Positions 61,396 to 64,000 of a stretch of DNA of 64,000 nt are shown piece after piece. Below the pieces are notes generated by a model. That model did not search any database. It saw only the letters and a list, made by a program, of their open reading frames with translations, and was not told the DNA's origin. The DNA is from Ruegeria_C sp041537905 (GTDB lineage Bacteria; Pseudomonadota; Alphaproteobacteria; Rhodobacterales; Rhodobacteraceae). The position numbers and the translations under genes were made by a program. The stretch covers positions 62,001 through 126,000 of the forward strand of contig NZ_JBGRUO010000013.1 of assembly GCF_041537905.1 (NCBI RefSeq). The letters run 5' to 3'. The first letter of the stretch is position 1; the number at the start of each line of letters is the position of its first letter.

Positions 61396-61806
61396 TTATG
61401 GCGCACAAGGCGGTTTGGTGGGCGCATTGCGGTCCCAGACGCTGAAGGCGGCCTCCCAGATGGCGACCTTGCCGTCGCGCACGGTCCAGAACTCGGTGCC
61501 GCGCCCGCTCATCTGCTGGCCGGTAAAGGCATCTTCCCAGTCGCCCTCCCAGTAATTGCCGATCATGTTGCCCTCATGCATGCGCATGGTCTTGGTCAGG
61601 GTATAGCCCTTCTGCCGCTCGAACCGCGCTTCGAGGAAGTGGCGCACCGCCTCCTGCCCGTGGATCTCGGGCTGATCGGCGAAGCGGACGGTGATGTCCT
61701 CGGTAAAGCCCGCCATGATCGCGTCGATGTCATGGGTACCAAAGGCGCGTTCGACCCCCGCCACAAGATCGAGCGCCTGCTGCCGGGTGATGGGGGCGGT
61801 GGTCAT
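61396..61806 (-). CDS. NTF2/SnoaL-like protein
   Basis: A 136-residue cone-shaped alpha+beta protein. ALDLVAGVERAFGTHDIDAIMAGFTEDITVRFADQPEIHG and the following GKEAVRHFLEARFE-like helix and NYWEGDWEDAFTGQQMSGRGTEFW are typical of the NTF2-like/SnoaL superfamily (here QEAVRHFLEARFERQK). Such proteins are isomerases, hydrolases or binding proteins; the ligand is unknown. AGGAG precedes the ATG at 61806. Confidence 0.75.
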   Translation of the reverse strand: MTTAPITRQQALDLVAGVERAFGTHDIDAIMAGFTEDITVRFADQPEIHGQEAVRHFLEARFERQKGYTLTKTMRMHEGNMIGNYWEGDWEDAFTGQQMSGRGTEFWTVRDGKVAIWEAAFSVWDRNAPTKPPCAP

Positions 61807-61980
61807 GGAGAGGCTCCTTTGGGTGAGATGATGGGGCGATGATGTCGCTAGCTCGCAACGCAATCAAGGCTTCTGGAAACGTTGCGCCCTATCCAATCAG
61901 TGCGAAATTCAAGGAATTTCGCACGCGCCCGACCCGCCCCCAGGGCGGTCGCGTTCCGCACCTACCCGCGGGCTGGGTGC

Positions 61981-62068
61981 GTGAGGTGCGTTGATGGGGT
62001 AGGTGGGGGGTCACCTCACCGTCACAATGGATTGAATGTAGGGACGGTGGGTTGGAAACCCACCCTAC
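61981..62068. repeat. Intergenic inverted-repeat elements
   Basis: In the 280-bp gap between the NTF2-like gene and the AT-rich gene, two inverted repeats occur: GTGAGGTG/CACCTCAC (61981-61988 and 62012-62019) and a stronger one, GTAGGG-AC-GGTGGGTT paired with AACCCACC-CTAC (62038-62068). The second resembles the short palindromic repeat often seen between genes of Rhodobacteraceae. No gene is visible in the gap. Confidence 0.45.
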
Positions 62069-62086
62069 GGCGAACTCGGTTGTAAA

Positions 62087-62806
62087 TCAGAGGTTTTCGG
62101 GCACAGTTGAGGTCAAAATAGGCAACCCATTTCGTATTAAGAAAATCTGCGTTCTGGTTTGTCCCCGAATGTTTTTCGAAGTTAGGGAGAGACTGTACTC
62201 AGAATTAGGTTCGAGCCTTTTCCCTTCCTTATTCAATATCGCAATTTCGTGCTCCTGAAGTTTATCGATGTAGGCAAGATGCTGAGTTCCAAGTGTAACA
62301 TCATCATTTTCTTCAAGTGATAGTTTGACCTCGAGCGACGCGGCACCCACATTCTTTACTGTGAAAGAGTAGCGCATTGCGCCGCCGCTACTTCGACTTC
62401 CCGTCGCGTGGATTTGAAAGAAAGGTAAGCTATTTGAGATGGAAACGTTAGTTTGTTCCTTCCTTACATCAATATCTAACTCAAGCTGTTTCTCAGTTAT
62501 TCCTACCATCGCTTTCTGCTGCTGAACTGAGTTTTTGAGTTCTTTTGCTTGTAACTTCAGTGCATCAACGCTGTTTTGAAGCTCTTTTCCCTGTTGAAAA
62601 AAGCCGAGCACTAACCAAAATATGGCTAGCGGGCCAAATGCTCCAGCAAAGAAATCACCAATCTCATTTAGTGACATTGGTTCCAATCTAGTTGCGCCAA
62701 ACCAAACTGCGATAGGAATGCCGCTGAATAATAGAAATAGGTAGATCCAAGTTGCCTTAAGGCCAATCCGGCTGAGATTTCTATTGCTGTTCTCACTGGT
62801 CCTCAA
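62087..62806 (-). CDS. AT-rich two-helix coiled-coil membrane protein, unknown
   Basis: A 239-residue protein that starts at TTG, overlapping the parE stop by 4 bases (TTGA). Two hydrophobic segments occur near the start, WIYLFLLFSGIPIAVWFGAT and IGDFFAGAFGPLAIFWLVLG, then a coiled coil (QQGKELQNSVDALKLQAKEL) and a beta-rich C-terminal part with FQIHATGSRSSGGAM. Base composition is clearly more AT-rich than the host, which points to transfer. Similar small proteins with the NEIGDFFAG...FWLVLG pattern occur scattered in many bacteria, without known function; a defence role is only a guess. Confidence 0.55.
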   Translation of the reverse strand: MRTSENSNRNLSRIGLKATWIYLFLLFSGIPIAVWFGATRLEPMSLNEIGDFFAGAFGPLAIFWLVLGFFQQGKELQNSVDALKLQAKELKNSVQQQKAMVGITEKQLELDIDVRKEQTNVSISNSLPFFQIHATGSRSSGGAMRYSFTVKNVGAASLEVKLSLEENDDVTLGTQHLAYIDKLQEHEIAILNKEGKRLEPNSEYSLSLTSKNIRGQTRTQIFLIRNGLPILTSTVPENL

Positions 62807-64000
62807 ACATCCAACTCCTCCACAAACCGCGCGTTCTCCTGGATGTACTGGAAGCGCAGTTCGGGTTTTTTGCCCATCAGGCGTTCGACGAGGTCTCCGG
62901 TCTCTCCGGGTTCGTCTTCGTCGATGGTGACCCGGATCAGTTTGCGACTGTCCGGGTCCATCGTGGTTTCCTTGAGGTCCTTGGCGTCCATCTCACCCAG
63001 ACCCTTGAAGCGCGAGACGTCGATCTTACCCTTGCCGCCCAGACCTTTCTCCAGCCATGCGTCCCGCTCGGCCTCATCCAGGCAATAGACCCGTTTCGCG
63101 CCTTGCGTCAGGCGGTAGAGCGGCGGGCAGGCGAGGTAGAGGTGGCCCGCATCAATCATCGGGCGCATCTGAGTGAAGAAGAAGGTCATCAACAGCGCGG
63201 CGATATGCGCGCCGTCCACATCAGCATCGGTCATGATGATGATCTTGTCATAACGCAGATCGTCGATGCTGAACTTGGTTCCCAGACCCACACCCAGCGC
63301 TTGCGTCAGGTCGCTGATCTCGGCATTACTGCCCAGTTTCGAACTGGCCGCGCCCAGCACGTTCAGGATTTTACCACGCAGAGGTAGCAGCGCCTGATTC
63401 TTGCGGTTGCGCGCCATCTTGGCGGAACCGCCCGCTGAATCGCCCTCGACAATGAATAATTCGGTGCCGTCGCGTGTTGAACTAGAGCAGTCCACCAGTT
63501 TCCCGGGAAGGCGGAGTTTCTTTGTGGCGGATTTGCGTTGTGTTTCCTTCTCGGCCCTGCGGCGCAGGCGTTCCTCGGCTCTGAGCACCAGAAAGTCGAG
63601 GATCGCGCCCGCGGATTTCGTATCGGCGGCGAGCCAGTTGTCGAAATGGTCACGGACGGCGTTTTCGACCAGCCGCTGCGCCTCGACCGTGGCAAGGCGA
63701 TCCTTGGTCTGGCCGACGAATTCCGGTTCGCGAATGAAGCACGAGACCAGCGCACAGCCGCCGGTGATCAGGTCGTCGCGGGTGATCTGGCCCGCCTTCT
63801 TGTTGTTGGTCAACTCACCATAGGCCTTGATCCCCTTGAGGATCGCGGCCCAGAAGCCCGCCACGTGAGTGCCGCCCTCGGGTGTGGGGACGGTGTTACA
63901 GTAAGACTGGATGAACCCGTCGCGCGAGGGCGTCCAGTTGATCGCCCATTCGACCTTGCCGGGGGTGTTGAACTTTTCCTGAAAATCCACGGTGCCGGCA
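62803..64000 (-). CDS. parE: DNA topoisomerase IV subunit B (N-terminus beyond window)
   Basis: The C-terminal 399 residues of an enzyme of about 650. ParE supplies the ATPase and part of the TOPRIM centre of topoisomerase IV, which separates daughter chromosomes. The TOPRIM acidic residues are in LFIVEGDSAGGSAKMARNR and IIMTDADVDGAHI, with the Lys-rich PLRGKILNVLGA. RFKGLGEMDAKDLKETTMDP and EMDPxxR-like DPDSRKLIRVTID are typical of ParE. The frame runs off the window edge before the ATP-binding domain. The stop overlaps the TTG start of the next gene. Confidence 0.95.
   Translation of the reverse strand, partial: AGTVDFQEKFNTPGKVEWAINWTPSRDGFIQSYCNTVPTPEGGTHVAGFWAAILKGIKAYGELTNNKKAGQITRDDLITGGCALVSCFIREPEFVGQTKDRLATVEAQRLVENAVRDHFDNWLAADTKSAGAILDFLVLRAEERLRRRAEKETQRKSATKKLRLPGKLVDCSSSTRDGTELFIVEGDSAGGSAKMARNRKNQALLPLRGKILNVLGAASSKLGSNAEISDLTQALGVGLGTKFSIDDLRYDKIIIMTDADVDGAHIAALLMTFFFTQMRPMIDAGHLYLACPPLYRLTQGAKRVYCLDEAERDAWLEKGLGGKGKIDVSRFKGLGEMDAKDLKETTMDPDSRKLIRVTIDEDEPGETGDLVERLMGKKPELRFQYIQENARFVEELDV

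Noticed and set aside
1..64000. CRISPR array
   Set aside because: No array of regularly spaced direct repeats and no cas gene was seen anywhere.

Overview
The window looks like a chromosomal segment of an alphaproteobacterium of the family Rhodobacteraceae (Roseobacter group). This rests on high GC content, tightly overlapping operons (many 4-bp ATGA overlaps), the aerobic (cobG-type) cobalamin pathway, a selD gene fused to a flavoprotein domain, the Mrp antiporter with an enlarged A subunit, the pcm-tolC-PopZ-like gene order, and small families such as DUF6280. The species cannot be named from the sequence alone.

Layout. 1-2.5 kb: an acyl-CoA dehydrogenase cut by the window edge, with two MerR regulators. 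2.5-4.8 kb: two hotdog thioesterases and a MATE exporter. 4.8-7.0 kb: a compact minus-strand group of DUF952, DUF1330, pyrD and arsC. 7.1-10.7 kb: a secreted 5'-nucleotidase, a GST, an SRAP (YedK/HMCES) protein and a small gene with the features of a nitrile-hydratase-leader (NHLP) RiPP precursor, with no modifying enzyme beside it. 10.8-14.0 kb: selenium genes selU and selD, convergent and overlapping by 40 bp. 14.0-19.9 kb: Mrp cation/proton antiporter operon, with selD 9 bp downstream. 20.1-21.5 kb: an exported rhodanese and a secreted esterase. 21.7-27.7 kb: periplasmic glucan genes opgH, opgG and opgC with a TPR gene. 27.9-31.2 kb: a CaiB-type CoA transferase, a ThDP enzyme and a DUF302 protein.

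31.3-46.4 kb is a large vitamin B12 locus: a DUF1636 protein, cobW, N, G, H, I, J, then cobK on the opposite strand, then cobL, E, M, B, A, a CbiM-like cobalt permease and cobF. There are two cobalamin riboswitches, one ahead of DUF1636-cobW-cobN and one ahead of the cobalt permease. cobQ lies apart at 54.6-56.1 kb. Together these cover ring contraction, methylation, cobalt uptake and insertion, and amidation. The cobS/T, O, D, C, P and V functions are not in the window.

47.5-51.2 kb is a small, degenerate accessory island inserted at the 3' end of a tRNA-Cys gene. It holds a tyrosine integrase, a DUF6641 protein, a truncated DNA cytosine methyltransferase, phage-like fragments and a scrap of an IS transposase. 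After it the housekeeping order resumes: pcm, tolC, a PopZ-like gene, cobQ, a YdjM-like membrane protein, DUF6280, efp, an ABC membrane domain without an ATPase, ygfZ, a TIGR04283 glycosyltransferase, an unknown membrane protein, an NTF2-like protein, an AT-rich unknown membrane protein with a TTG start, and parE, which is cut by the window end.

The best candidate for something undescribed is the orphan RiPP-like precursor at 10.4-10.7 kb. Other items worth checking are the interlocked divergent start codons of cobL and cobK, the CbiM-like permease without partner subunits, and the AT-rich membrane protein overlapping parE.
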